Source: Pigoraptor vietnamica | Lineage: Eukaryota > Opisthokonta > Filasterea | DNA: 18,234 nt | Direction of reading: 5' to 3' | Assembly (NCBI GenBank): GCA_943704525.1 | Contig: CALSCQ010000722.1 | Location: 1 to 18,234, forward strand | Part shown: positions 1-16,608 of the stretch, one piece after another | Layout: each line of letters opens with the position of its first letter | Numbering within the stretch: position 1 is the stretch's first letter | Program-made: the position numbers and the translations under genes | Notes under the pieces: model-generated | The model's input: only the letters and a program-made list of their open reading frames with translations | What the model was told of the DNA's origin: nothing | Databases searched by the model: none

Positions 1-18
1 CCCCCCCCCCCCCCCCCC
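1..18. repeat. poly-C tract
   Basis: The window opens with 18 consecutive C residues, immediately before the predicted acceptor of the first visible exon. It may be a genuine homopolymer in an intron or an artefact at a contig edge; the sequence alone cannot decide. Confidence 0.9.
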
Positions 19-64
19 AAAACCTCACTTACACTCGCACGCACGTGCTCTTTGACTCTGCCAG

Positions 65-1396
65 TTTCGGCACCAAGTTCTTCTTCATTCTTCAGCTGGC
101 ACATTGGGTGCACCACGCCGCAGAGGCCTTCCTTCTGCGCATTCGAAAGGTGCGGTCCGTGGCGACTGTTTTTTGCGCTGCTCTCTCATCTATATCCTGC
201 GCCTGTGTCACGTTATCTTGTATTGGCCCCTTCCGTGGGGTCGATGGGCAACCGTCCATGATACAAGTTAATGGCACATGAATGACCCTCTCATCCGCGG
301 CTTTCATACTTTGTGGCTTGCGTGTGCGCTTATGGCCCTGGACGTGCAGGATGAGTCACGGCGACTCCTCGTTGAGGCAATTCTCTATCTCGTGCCCATA
401 TTCCTGGCATATATCGGAAGGTTTGTGGGCAACTGCCGACAGTCGGCTGCGGCTGAACCGTGCTGAATTGTGCAAATAGTCGATCTGTCTCTCTCGCGCC
501 GGGACAGTCAGCAGACACTGCGCCGAATCGCCTTTAAGGACTTGGCTCACTCTACTGCGGTCGATGGACAGTCGTCTGCGATTATGCTGATCCGACATAT
601 CCCTTTGCATCGCTTCCGTCCGCAGCCTCCACAGCGCTGGCATCGCATTGATTGTGGTCCACTCTGTCGCCGAATTCGCCTTTCACGCGTCGCGAATGCT
701 CGACTACTCGGGACGAGGCAGCGTGGCGGCGTCCGCGTGGGTGGACGCGCTCTGCGACAGTCACGGTGTCGTGCAGTCTAGTTACAAAGGGCGATTTCTT
801 ATCCTCAAATTTTTGTTGGTGCAGGTACAAATTGTGGGGCGTGTGCTGGCTTGCGGCGCGACACGTGACGCTGAACGTGGCGCTGAGGCTATGGTGAGAG
901 ATGAGTCGACTTGGGCTCGCATGCACACCCCATACATGAATAGTCTTCTAACGCAGAACTCTGACGTGGGCCGGCAATGTCACAACAGGTACGGCCTTGC
1001 GGCTGAGAGCACAGAGTGGAAGCCGCGATCAGGCGGCATCAACGTGCCAGTGTTTAGGTGCGGTTTGACAGTTAGTAGGGCTGCTTCGGGACTCGGTTCG
1101 TTTTTCTTTCTTTCTTTTTGCAGATCCTTTTGCTTTCTGCTATTAATAGGCGCTGCATTTGTCGTAACAGAGGAGACTGCCGTAACGTTTGTTTGTTTTG
1201 TTGCCCCAGGCACGTGCTCTTCGGCGGCGTGGTGGCTCTGCAGCTGTTTGTTGCGTATCGCCAGTGCAAAAAGCTCCTCGCCGAGCAATCGCTTCTGTCG
1301 GACCTCATGCTACCAAAGGGCGCAATCGAGGCGCTCGCGGCAGCAAAGGTCAAGGCGGGCGCCTCTGGCGACCAGGACGGGGACAAGAGCGACTGA
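65..1396 (+). CDS. TRAM1: TRAM-family ER translocon-associated membrane protein (TLC domain), 3' part
   Basis: Five exons fit in phase: 65-149, 350-420, 626-736, 825-893 and 1210-1396 (TGA 1394-1396), giving 173 codons; the gene starts upstream of the window. Family knowledge: TRAM proteins are multi-pass ER membrane proteins beside the Sec61 channel that help nascent chains insert. What is seen matches the TLC region of TRAM in order: KFFFILQLAHWVHHAAEAF, then RRLLVEAILYLVPIFLAYIG, then VVHSVAEFAFHASRMLDYS, then YKLWGVCWLAARHVTLNVAL and a last helix LFGGVVALQLFVAYRQCKK. The tail is short and charged (KVKAGASGDQDGDKSD), where animal TRAMs carry a longer basic tail. The donor of the third exon is uncertain (737 or 731, both in frame). 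The segment between the last two helices is shorter than in animal TRAM, so a small exon inside 894-1209 may have been missed. Other TLC proteins are possible, but TRAM fits best. Confidence 0.8.
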
Positions 1397-1779
1397 GAGC
1401 CAACGCGCAATACATGAAAGTGAATGTGCGATACGTTATTCTAAAGAGTCACCTGCAAGTCATTACTGGATGTGTTTATAGAGACCACTTTTACGTCTTT
1501 AATTGCAACACGAGACATGCCAAATGCCTCGCGAGCTGAAGAGGTGTGGGCGTGCGGAAATGTCGGAACGGTAGAAGTACTGACGTAGTTGCGCACACCC
1601 ACGCGAGATTCGAATTTCTGCCAAACGGCGACGATGACGCCAAATTCAAAAAAAATGCCGACACTATTGGCAACCGCGTCAGGGCAAAAGCGCGTCCGCA
1701 GGCATCCACTGACACCGGTGGACGACTTCAGATGGCGACGGAAGGCGGGATCCCCGTGAACTGACATCGGGGGACAACG
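1397..1779. other. convergent intergenic region between TRAM-like gene and TTLL1
   Basis: These 383 bases lie between two stop codons that face each other and must carry both 3' UTRs. I see no convincing coding segment, no RNA gene and no clear AATAAA on either strand. An A8 run sits near 1649. Confidence 0.6.
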
Positions 1780-4839
<3,060 letters not shown>

Positions 4840-5029
4840 TCCAAACAAGCAGCAACTCGGCCAACCGCCGCCGCCAACAGCAAAAACGAGTCACACGCTG
4901 CCTCCACAGCAATCACGCATCACCGACGCCACGAAAAACGCAGAGGAAATGAGTTGAGAAATGAGAGCGACACACCAGCGTTTTGCATTCCTTCGCAGTA
5001 ACAAAGCACCGCATTCAAATCGGTTACAC

Positions 5030-5035
5030 AAAAAA
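5030..5035 (-). terminator. Pol III T6 terminator of the tRNA-Arg gene
   Basis: Six consecutive T on the minus strand begin five bases beyond the discriminator base of the tRNA. An oligo-T run just downstream is the usual RNA polymerase III stop, so this supports transcription of the minus strand through the whole tRNA including its insertion. Confidence 0.75.
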
Positions 5036-5040
5036 TCAGG

Positions 5041-5148
5041 CGCCCGCGGCGGGACTTTCGACTGGGAAAACAGACGTCTCAACCAGTTCTCGAACCCGCA
5101 ACCTCCCAATTAGAAGTCGAGCGACCTATCCATTTGGTCTACGCAGGC
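5041..5148 (-). tRNA. tRNA-Arg(UCU) interrupted by a T-loop intron
   Basis: Read on the minus strand from 5148. The acceptor stem is GCCTGCG (5148-5142) with CGCGGGC (5048-5042): seven pairs, one G-U. The D stem is GACC/GGTC with loop AAATGGATA. The anticodon stem CTCGA/TTGGG pairs fully with two G-U, and its loop is CTTCTAA with anticodon TCT, uninterrupted. The variable loop is AGGTT, the T stem is GCGGG (5099-5095) with CCCGC (5053-5049), and the discriminator is G at 5041. The T loop begins TTCGAG and resumes with T only after 34 extra nucleotides (5088-5055). Removing them leaves TTCGAGT and a 74-nt cloverleaf with every stem intact. The D arm, anticodon loop and variable loop resemble animal tRNA-Arg-UCU. 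The B-box sequence GGTTCGA is present. A degraded pseudogene is unlikely because the far strands of both the T and acceptor stems are preserved beyond the insert. Confidence 0.88.
5055..5088 (-). other. predicted 34-nt tRNA intron with bulge-helix-bulge fold, in the T loop (between positions 59 and 60)
   Basis: On the minus strand, four exon bases TTCG (5094-5091) can pair with CGAA (5060-5057) at the intron's 3' end. A 3-nt bulge AGA (5090-5088) is on the 5' side and a 3-nt bulge AGT (5056-5054) on the 3' side. An intron helix ACTGG/CCAGT (5087-5083 with 5065-5061) closes one end and the T stem closes the other. This is the canonical 3-4-3 bulge-helix-bulge recognised by tRNA splicing endonucleases. 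Cutting between the second and third base of each bulge yields exactly TTCGAG plus T. Confidence 0.82.
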
Positions 5149-5271
5149 CGCATTAGGCAATTGCTTGCCGTCTGTATCCTTTTACGGATCCAGAGTCCCA
5201 TGCTGAGGTGGGACATTTCCATAGATAAACTCAAATTCATCTCTGGCCATTATTGCCGAGCTTTCGCTTGT

Positions 5272-5285
5272 GTTTCCCTAGCAAC
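5272..5285. promoter_or_regulatory. X-box-like (RFX) site
   Basis: GTTTCCCTAGCAAC matches 13 of 14 positions of the X-box consensus RYYNYYWWRRNRAC bound by RFX factors, which drive ciliary genes in animals. It lies 291 bp upstream of the repeat-protein ATG and 433 bp from the TTLL1 ATG, with the tRNA in between on the TTLL1 side. A single match in about 18 kb can arise by chance. Confidence 0.4.
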
Positions 5286-5287
5286 GA

Positions 5288-5299
5288 AGTCACGTGACT
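5288..5299. promoter_or_regulatory. 12-bp palindromic E-box
   Basis: AGTCACGTGACT is a perfect palindrome with a CACGTG core, the kind of site bound by bHLH-zipper dimers. It lies two bases from the X-box-like site, in the region shared by TTLL1, the tRNA and the repeat-protein gene. Confidence 0.4.
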
Positions 5300-5575
5300 G
5301 CTCCATTTGAGGACTGAGGGGGAACGGTTTGGCGCGGTCACAACAGTGGTAAGAAGTCCTCGGTTCCGTCCCCACGCACACGCGCACTGGAGTAACGAGC
5401 GTACACAGACGCAGCAGACGCGTGGCGTTACGCACGAGGGCAGAGTACGGCTGCGAGTGTTGGTGTCTTACTTGAATTCAGTCGATGACGCTTGGAGTGG
5501 AGCACACGACTGGCAGCATGCGATAGTGACTGCGATCATTTTCGGGAGAGCGCGGCGGTGCGCTCACTCGAGGCC

Positions 5576-10922
<5,347 letters not shown>

Positions 10923-11037
10923 AGGGCTGCACAATGAATAGTTATTACACCTTCGTCGCTTCTTCCAACGGACGAGGCGAGGCCTCCAAACACTCTCCGG
11001 ACATTTCGACCCACCAGCCCACTGTTCGCGTTGAAGA

Positions 11038-11575
11038 TCAGATGGTGCGACCAACATTCTCAGGGTCGACGTAGCTGTACGGGACGGGTTGGAATTTAGC
11101 ATACAAAAAGTGCAGCGAGCGCGTCCTTCAGCACGTGACGGCACACAAAGAGAGGGGTATGCCCAGCGCCTACTCACACTTTTGGCGCGAGCGCGACGAG
11201 CGGCAGCACGACGGGCAGCTGGGGCGGCTCCAGCGACCGCGTGTATCCGTTGGGCCCAAAGGGGTCGACCGTCGCGCAGAACAGCGGGAGGTGGCTCACA
11301 GCCTCAAGAATAGACTGGCGACGAGGATCGATGCCGTTTTGGGCGGCTTTCGTCCTGTTTGCACGCGGAGGCGCGTTGAGAGATGCCGCCGCGAGGGGAC
11401 GGCGCTCGACTGCAACATCGACTTGCTGGGACACGCTGTCGTCGCGCGCTGCGACCTCAGGATTGCGGTCGGCCCAATCCTCAATCGAGAAGAGGTCGGC
11501 GACGGACGCACCGCCGTCGATGGCACGCTGGACGTCGTCCCACGACTCCACGGGCGTCACTGAACCCGACGACAT
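11038..11575 (-). CDS. small hypothetical protein, two exons
   Basis: Exon 1 runs 11575-11178 and exon 2 runs 11125-11038 (stop 11040-11038), joined through a canonical GTGAGT donor and a plain AAG acceptor, in phase, giving 161 residues. I do not recognise the family. The first 60 residues are acidic (VESWDDVQRAIDGG, LFSIEDWADRNPEV). The middle is Ala/Arg-rich. The C-terminal third has a Pro-rich hydrophobic run and aromatic patches (PFGPNGYTRSLEPPQ, LHFLYAKFQPVPYSYVDPEN). There is no signal peptide or clear membrane helix. It is transcribed divergently from MCM7 across about 690 bp. It converges on the repeat-protein gene, with stops 115 bp apart. The exon 2 reading frame is open and aromatic-rich, which favours the spliced model over read-through to a stop just past exon 1. 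It could be lineage-specific. Confidence 0.55.
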
Positions 11576-11812
11576 TCCTCGGATAAAGCAAAGCGCTCAA
11601 TGCAGCAGATTAGCTCGAATGGGTTGACTCCGTGACGAAGTGTCGAGAATAGGCAGCGATCTTGCAACTGTGTAAGAGTGTGTGTGTGCGTGTGCGTCAG
11701 CACATAAGAGAGCAGCGCTGTCAGTGTGTGTTGGTAGCTACGACAGTGCGAGGAAAAGGCGAGTGAGAGGCGAGATGGGGATGCTCACAGAGATGTCCAC
11801 GCTGCCGGACGG

Positions 11813-11826
11813 TTACGTCAGCCAAT
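11813..11826. promoter_or_regulatory. CRE-like TTACGTCA followed by GCCAAT
   Basis: TTACGTCA (11813-11820) is the reverse complement of TGACGTAA, a CREB/ATF-type element. It is directly followed by GCCAAT, a CCAAT box. The pair lies about 240 bp from the hypothetical gene's ATG and 440 bp from that of MCM7. Confidence 0.45.
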
Positions 11827-11880
11827 TACAACCGTTTCCGAAATCTCGCAATATTTGAACGAATTCTCGCTTCGAAATTC

Positions 11881-11891
11881 TGGCGGGAAAA
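11881..11891. promoter_or_regulatory. E2F-like site 1
   Basis: TGGCGGGAAAA fits the E2F/DP core TTSSCGC read in reverse (GGCGGGAAA). It lies about 370 bp upstream of the MCM7 ATG and 35 bp from a second copy. Confidence 0.55.
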
Positions 11892-11914
11892 CAGTTGCCG
11901 AGAGTTCGGGCGCA

Positions 11915-11927
11915 TTTTGGCGGGAAA
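11915..11927. promoter_or_regulatory. E2F-like site 2
   Basis: TTTTGGCGGGAAA is a near-perfect full E2F site. Family knowledge: MCM genes are standard E2F targets in animals and plants, so a pair of these sites upstream of MCM7 is functionally plausible. Confidence 0.65.
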
Positions 11928-12021
11928 TCCGTCCATTGTGCCGTTGATAATCAAGAATTTCCATACAACGGCCATAGTGAAATTGGGCGAAAATAAAGCC
12001 ACCTGTCAAACACATGCGATG

Positions 12022-12022
<1 letters not shown>

Positions 12023-12089
<67 letters not shown>

Positions 12090-12094
12090 ACACC
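12023..12094 (+). repeat. (CA)n microsatellite upstream of MCM7
   Basis: A nearly uninterrupted CA tract of about 70 bases ends 170 bp before the MCM7 ATG, in the promoter or 5' UTR. Confidence 0.95.
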
Positions 12095-12261
12095 TCACAT
12101 CGCCACTGCCGCACGCACTGAAGAAACGCACACGCAGAATATCTTGGAACGAGTGCCCCGTCTTGCTTGCATTGTACGACGCTTGCGGATTTGTGTCAGT
12201 GGGCGATTATTCATCAACACAACTGCGTGGCGTGTGAGTGTGCGAGCGGCACGATTGGAGA

Positions 12262-13686
12262 ATGCCGGACTACGATGCCGACAAGGGTGCGTCTACTTGT
12301 AATTGCCTGAGCGTCGCGACACACATGGGGCGTATTCGCCACGTTAATCGTCACGTGTCTGTGGAAATATCACTGCTTATATCCTCGTTTCGATGAATGC
12401 GCAGCGAAACTGGTGCGCTTCCTCCGCGAGTATGCTTCGCGCGATGGGGGCCAAATCAAGTACAAATACCTGGCGCAGTTGGTGGGAAGACGGAAATGCG
12501 CGTGTGTGCACGGTCTGTGACCTGTCTTATGTGTATTTAGAAGCTGCGCCGCGTGTCTCCGTGTATTTCTACGTGCGTGGGTGTTGGGCCAATCACAGCA
12601 ACATGTTCAAATCTCGCGTCGTGTTGTGCGCAGACGAAGATCGCCAACCGACAGCAGTCGACGATCACCATCGACCTCGATGACCTCTACGACGTGAGTG
12701 TCTTTGTGCGTGCAATGCAGGCGTTCTTCAACGTGTTATGTATGGCAATGGTCGTCTTAGAGTGCTTGGTGTCTGATCTCGCGGTTGTGTGAAACCTTTT
12801 CTGTTTGCAGTTTGAGAACGAGGATCTAGTGGAGAGCATCGAGTCGAACGGCCGCCGGTACACCGCGCTGATGGAGGAGGCTATTGACGAGGCTTTGCCC
12901 GAGTCGGACGTGCCGGTGCGTGCAGCGCTCTGTTTGCTTGTATGGGTTTGCGTGCGGGTGCGCGTGCATGTTGTCTGTATCCGTGCCGTCTGATGTACTG
13001 ACGTTTCTCTCGCCACGCATGCCCACACGCAGTTTGACGCCGACAACGCCGGGGTCATGGACATCTTCCTCCACCACCGCCAGGCGCTGCAGGCCAACAA
13101 CGCGCAGAACCCCGGCAGGCGCAGCTACCCGCCCGCCCTCCTCCGCCGATAGTGAGTGCCCTTTGTGCCGTTCTCAGAGTGGTTATGTCGTTGGCTTCGA
13201 TCACAGACGTCTGTAGATCGACTCCACACTCAGTGTGAGCGAGACTGTGTGCGTGTGTGCTTATTCTCATGCGGCGCGTGCGTTTAGGGTAGTGCATTGT
13301 GTGCCTGTGCCTGCGATTGGAGAAATTGGTACACACGAGCTATATGTCCCCAACTTCCCCGCACGCGCTTTAACAGCGACCCCTTTGCCGCGCGCAGTGA
13401 GGTCTACATTCGCCCGCGCAACAAGACGAAGGCCGTCGCCATCCGCGAGGTCAAGGCGGCGTCCATTGGGAAGCTCACGCGCATCCGGGGCATCGTCACG
13501 CGCGTCACGGACGTCAAGCCCATGGTCACCGTGGCAACGTACACGTGCGACCGCTGCAGCGTTGAGCTCTACCAGGAGGTAAGCGCCGCTGTTGTGCTCA
13601 CGTGTGCGCGCGCGTGTTTATGCGCCGTGCACTTTAAGTGACTGTCCATCGAAAAGTGTCTGTTTCAATGTGTACTTTGTGGTGGA

Positions 13687-13719
<33 letters not shown>

Positions 13720-13772
13720 GTGTGTGTGTACGTGTGTGTATGTGTGTGTGTGCGTGCGCGCACGCGTGTGTA

Positions 13773-13832
<60 letters not shown>

Positions 13833-16076
13833 GCGCTTTTGTGATTGAATGATGGTGACTGAATGCCGCATTTCCTCGCGCAGGTGAACGGCCCCCACTT
13901 TATGCCCATGACGCAGTGCGTGAGCGAGACTTGCCAGCGCAACAACTCGCCCGGTCAGCTCTTCATGCAGACGCGCGGGTCGAAGTTCACGCGCTTTCAG
14001 GAGCTCAAAATCCAGGAGATGTCCGACCAGGTGCGTGCGCAGAGACCTTCAGTCCTTGTGTCATGGACAGCTGTCCATCGACTCTCGCAGAGAGAAGGCT
14101 TTGATGGGGCCCGCACTCACCCTATTGCGCGTGTGTGAAAAAAAATATCCAACGGAAGAGTTGAGGTGCTTATCACCTTCGAACCCGCTCCGATCACAGG
14201 TGCCCGTCGGCCACATCCCGCGCACCATGACGGTCCACCTCCGTGGCGAGCTCACGCGCACCGCCACCGCCGGCGACATTGTGACTGTGACGGGTGTCTT
14301 CCTCCCGACGCCTTACGCCGGGTTCCGTGCGATCCGCGCGGGCCTCCTCTCCGACACGTACCTCGAAGCCCACGACATCCAGAAGAGCAAGCGCTCCGCT
14401 GACGACGCCGCCGAAGCGCTCGACGGCGTCGACGAGGCCACGCGCGAGCGGATCGAGCGCCTGTCGGCGGACGCGTCCCTCTACGACCGCATGGCGACGT
14501 CGATCGCGCCCGAGATCTACGGCCACCTCGACGTGAAGAAGGCGCTGCTGCTGCTGCTCGTGGGCGGAGTGAGCCGCAACATGAGCGACGGCATGAAGAT
14601 TCGCGGGGACATCAACGTGTGCCTTATGGGCGACCCCGGTGTGGCCAAGTCGCAGCTCCTTAAGTACATTTCGACGGTCGCTCCCCGCGGCGTTTACACG
14701 ACGGGACGCGGCAGCTCGGGCGTCGGTCTCACGGCGGCGGTGACGCGCGACCCCTTCACGGGCGAGATGGTGCTGGAGGGCGGCGCGCTGGTGCTCGCGG
14801 ACAAGGGCGTGTGCTGCATTGACGAGTTTGACAAGATGGAGGAGGGCGACCGCACGGCCATCTACGAAGTCATGGAGCAGCAGACAATCTCGATCGCAAA
14901 GGCCGGCATTACGACGACGCTCAACGCGCGCACGTCGATCCTCGCCGCCGCCAACCCCGCGTGGGGACGGTACAACCCTGCCAAGAGCGCCGCCGCGAAC
15001 ATCAACCTGCCCGCCGCGCTGCTCTCTCGCTTTGACCTGCTGTTCCTCATCCTCGACCGCCCCGACCCCGAGAAAGATCTCCGGCTGGCCGAGCACATCA
15101 CGTACCTCCACAGGGAGAGCGCGCACCCGAAGCTCAACTTTGAGCCCCTCGACGCCGCGTTCATGAGGTGCGTGGAGTGGAGAAGGCTGTAGAGCGAAGC
15201 TTGTCTCGTCGTGCTTTGTTCAGTGACGGACACGCGGGCGTGAAGCATGTCTAATAGGCTGTTTCAGTGTGTCCCTATTTCGGGTTCGTGCGTGGGTGCT
15301 GTATTTTCCATTCCGCGTGAAGACTGACTTGCGTGCTGTTCTCTCCCGCAGGCACTACATTGCCAAGGCGCGCACTTTTGAGCCCCGCATTGCGCCCAAC
15401 CTCAACGACTACATCGTGAGCCTCTACCTCGAAATGCGCAACGGCATGAGGGACGCACAGAAGGAGAGCTACAAGCAGGAGGGCCTCCTCTACGCCTCCG
15501 CGCGCTCGCTGCTCGCTGTGCTCCGTCTCTCCACGGCGCTGGTGGGTACCTTTTTCTCAGTCAGTTGTAAACAATAGGGTGAACGTGTGAGTTGTTACTG
15601 AGGGCGTTGTTGTCATGACGGCTCCGCAGGCGCGACTTCGCTTTAGCGACGAAGTGAACGCGGACGATATTGAGGAGGCGATGCGCCTTCTCACTTACTC
15701 GCGCGTGTCGCTCAAGGACGACGAAGACAAGGAGCGGCAAGCGTGGGTATTCAAACTATGGATTGCCTTGTGTTCTGAGTGCGTGCTGAACTCAACTGGG
15801 GTGAGAGCGGTTTGTTTTGCTTTTCGATGATTCAATGGACATCCATCTGAGACGAGCTTTCAATGCGACCCCCGCAGTAAGGACGACATTGGCGCGCGCG
15901 TGCTTGAGATCATCAAGAGCCTCGTTGGCGAGGACAAGACGGTCGCGCGCACTCGCGTCGAGGACAAGGCACGGCAGCGCGGCATTACGGCCGAGCAGCT
16001 GCAGGCCGTGTTTGACGAGTATGCAGAGACGGACGTCATCATGTTTGCGGGCCCAAGGATCAAGCTGTGCGCGTGA
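12262..16076 (+). CDS. MCM7: DNA replication licensing factor MCM7 (MCM2-7 helicase subunit)
   Basis: Eleven exons: 12262-12286, 12405-12481, 12634-12693, 12811-12915, 13033-13151, 13398-13578, 13884-14030, 14200-15167, 15352-15541, 15630-15742 and 15878-16076. They give 2184 nt and 727 residues, close to human MCM7. Family knowledge: MCM7 is one of six subunits of the replicative helicase loaded at origins. Seen: LYVDLDD-like [10 protein letters not shown] near residue 50; IREVKA and [13 protein letters not shown] in the OB fold; a zinc site with Cys179, Cys182, Cys201 and Cys206; Walker A GDPGVAKS (382-389); [15 protein letters not shown]; Walker [10 protein letters not shown] with Asp446 and Glu447; an arginine finger in SRFD (Arg515); and the MCM7-typical EHITYLHR and [20 protein letters not shown]. 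The C-terminal winged-helix region is present. The 25-nt first exon is supported by phase and by continuity of [12 protein letters not shown]. An alternative exon 6 acceptor (exon start 13377) would insert seven residues in frame; 13398 was chosen because RRYEVYI aligns with RRFELYF. Confidence 0.96.
13687..13834 (+). repeat. imperfect (GT)n microsatellite in an MCM7 intron
   Basis: About 150 bases of GT repeats, interrupted by GC, AC and TA steps, fill the middle of the intron 13579-13883. Confidence 0.95.
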
Positions 16077-16608
16077 ACGGCAGCTTTCTCTCGTGCCGCG
16101 CCTGCCGCCTCTCTGTCACACACACGCCCTCTCTGAAACCCCTCGCACTTACTGCGCTGCTTTGCTGCGTGCCGCGCGTCTGCGTGCTGCCTGCGTTGGC
16201 CACTGCTCCAAATCAACAATCGCAACTTTACGAATAGTGGCTCAGTTACACACTCAAATGCTCGATAACGATACTAATATGCGCCTCAACACACGCATGG
16301 GGCGCATTCGCCCAAACCTCGCCCAAACCTCGCTTTGAGGGCGAGAGAGAGGCCCGGTGCCGAAGCAGGGATTAAACGGGAAACGAAAGTGGGCCGAGTA
16401 CGCGGCCATTGAAGCTGACACGCTGACTCCACAACCATACATTACAGGCACGTGCGCCACTCATACGACCTCAGGTCGTGTGAACGACTCCAAAGAACAC
16501 GGGCCAAGGGGATATAAGGAAAGGAAAGAAAATACACAGCGTGCGCGTGCATGGCCAATGCAGCCACTGGCCAACTCAAGCCATATCAACGGACCGCCGG
16601 GCGTTTCA
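16077..16608. other. intergenic region 3' of MCM7
   Basis: These 532 bases lie between the MCM7 stop and the end of the broken minus-strand reading frame. A short direct repeat CTCGCCCAAAC occurs twice near 16308-16330, and GGGCG-CATT-CGCCC near 16300 could form a small hairpin. I see no gene and no clear polyadenylation signal. Confidence 0.5.

Larger units (their letters stand above)
5149..5575. other. intergenic region upstream of the repeat-protein gene and the tRNA
   Basis: These 427 bases lie between the 5' end of the minus-strand tRNA and the ATG of the plus-strand repeat protein. They hold the X-box-like site and the palindromic E-box listed separately. No further gene is evident; short ORFs here lack any recognisable feature. 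Confidence 0.6.
11576..12261. other. divergent promoter region between the hypothetical gene and MCM7
   Basis: These 686 bases separate two start codons facing away from each other. They contain a CRE-like site with an adjacent CCAAT box, two E2F-like sites and a CA microsatellite, listed separately. No coding segment or RNA gene is apparent. Confidence 0.65.

Noticed and set aside
648-1481. 277-codon plus-strand ORF crossing the TRAM-like exons
   Set aside because: Only its first part matches the TLC domain; the rest reads through introns in the wrong frame, while spliced exons restore the TRAM order.
5041-5148. Circularly permuted or split tRNA
   Set aside because: The 5' and 3' halves are in normal order with one transcription unit and one terminator; a simple intron explains everything.
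5041-5148. SINE or tRNA pseudogene
   Set aside because: All stems are intact once 34 nt are removed, there is a T6 terminator at the tRNA end, and no SINE tail or target-site duplication is visible.
12023-12094. CRISPR-like or spaced direct repeats in the CA and GT tracts
   Set aside because: These are plain dinucleotide microsatellites without unique spacers.
14160-14199. tRNA-like TTCGAACCCGC in an MCM7 intron
   Set aside because: No acceptor, D or anticodon stems can be found around it on either strand.
14194-15126. 310-codon minus-strand ORF opposite the large MCM7 exon
   Set aside because: It is the antisense shadow of the MCM7 ATPase exon, low in complexity (Arg, Val, Gly, Ala).
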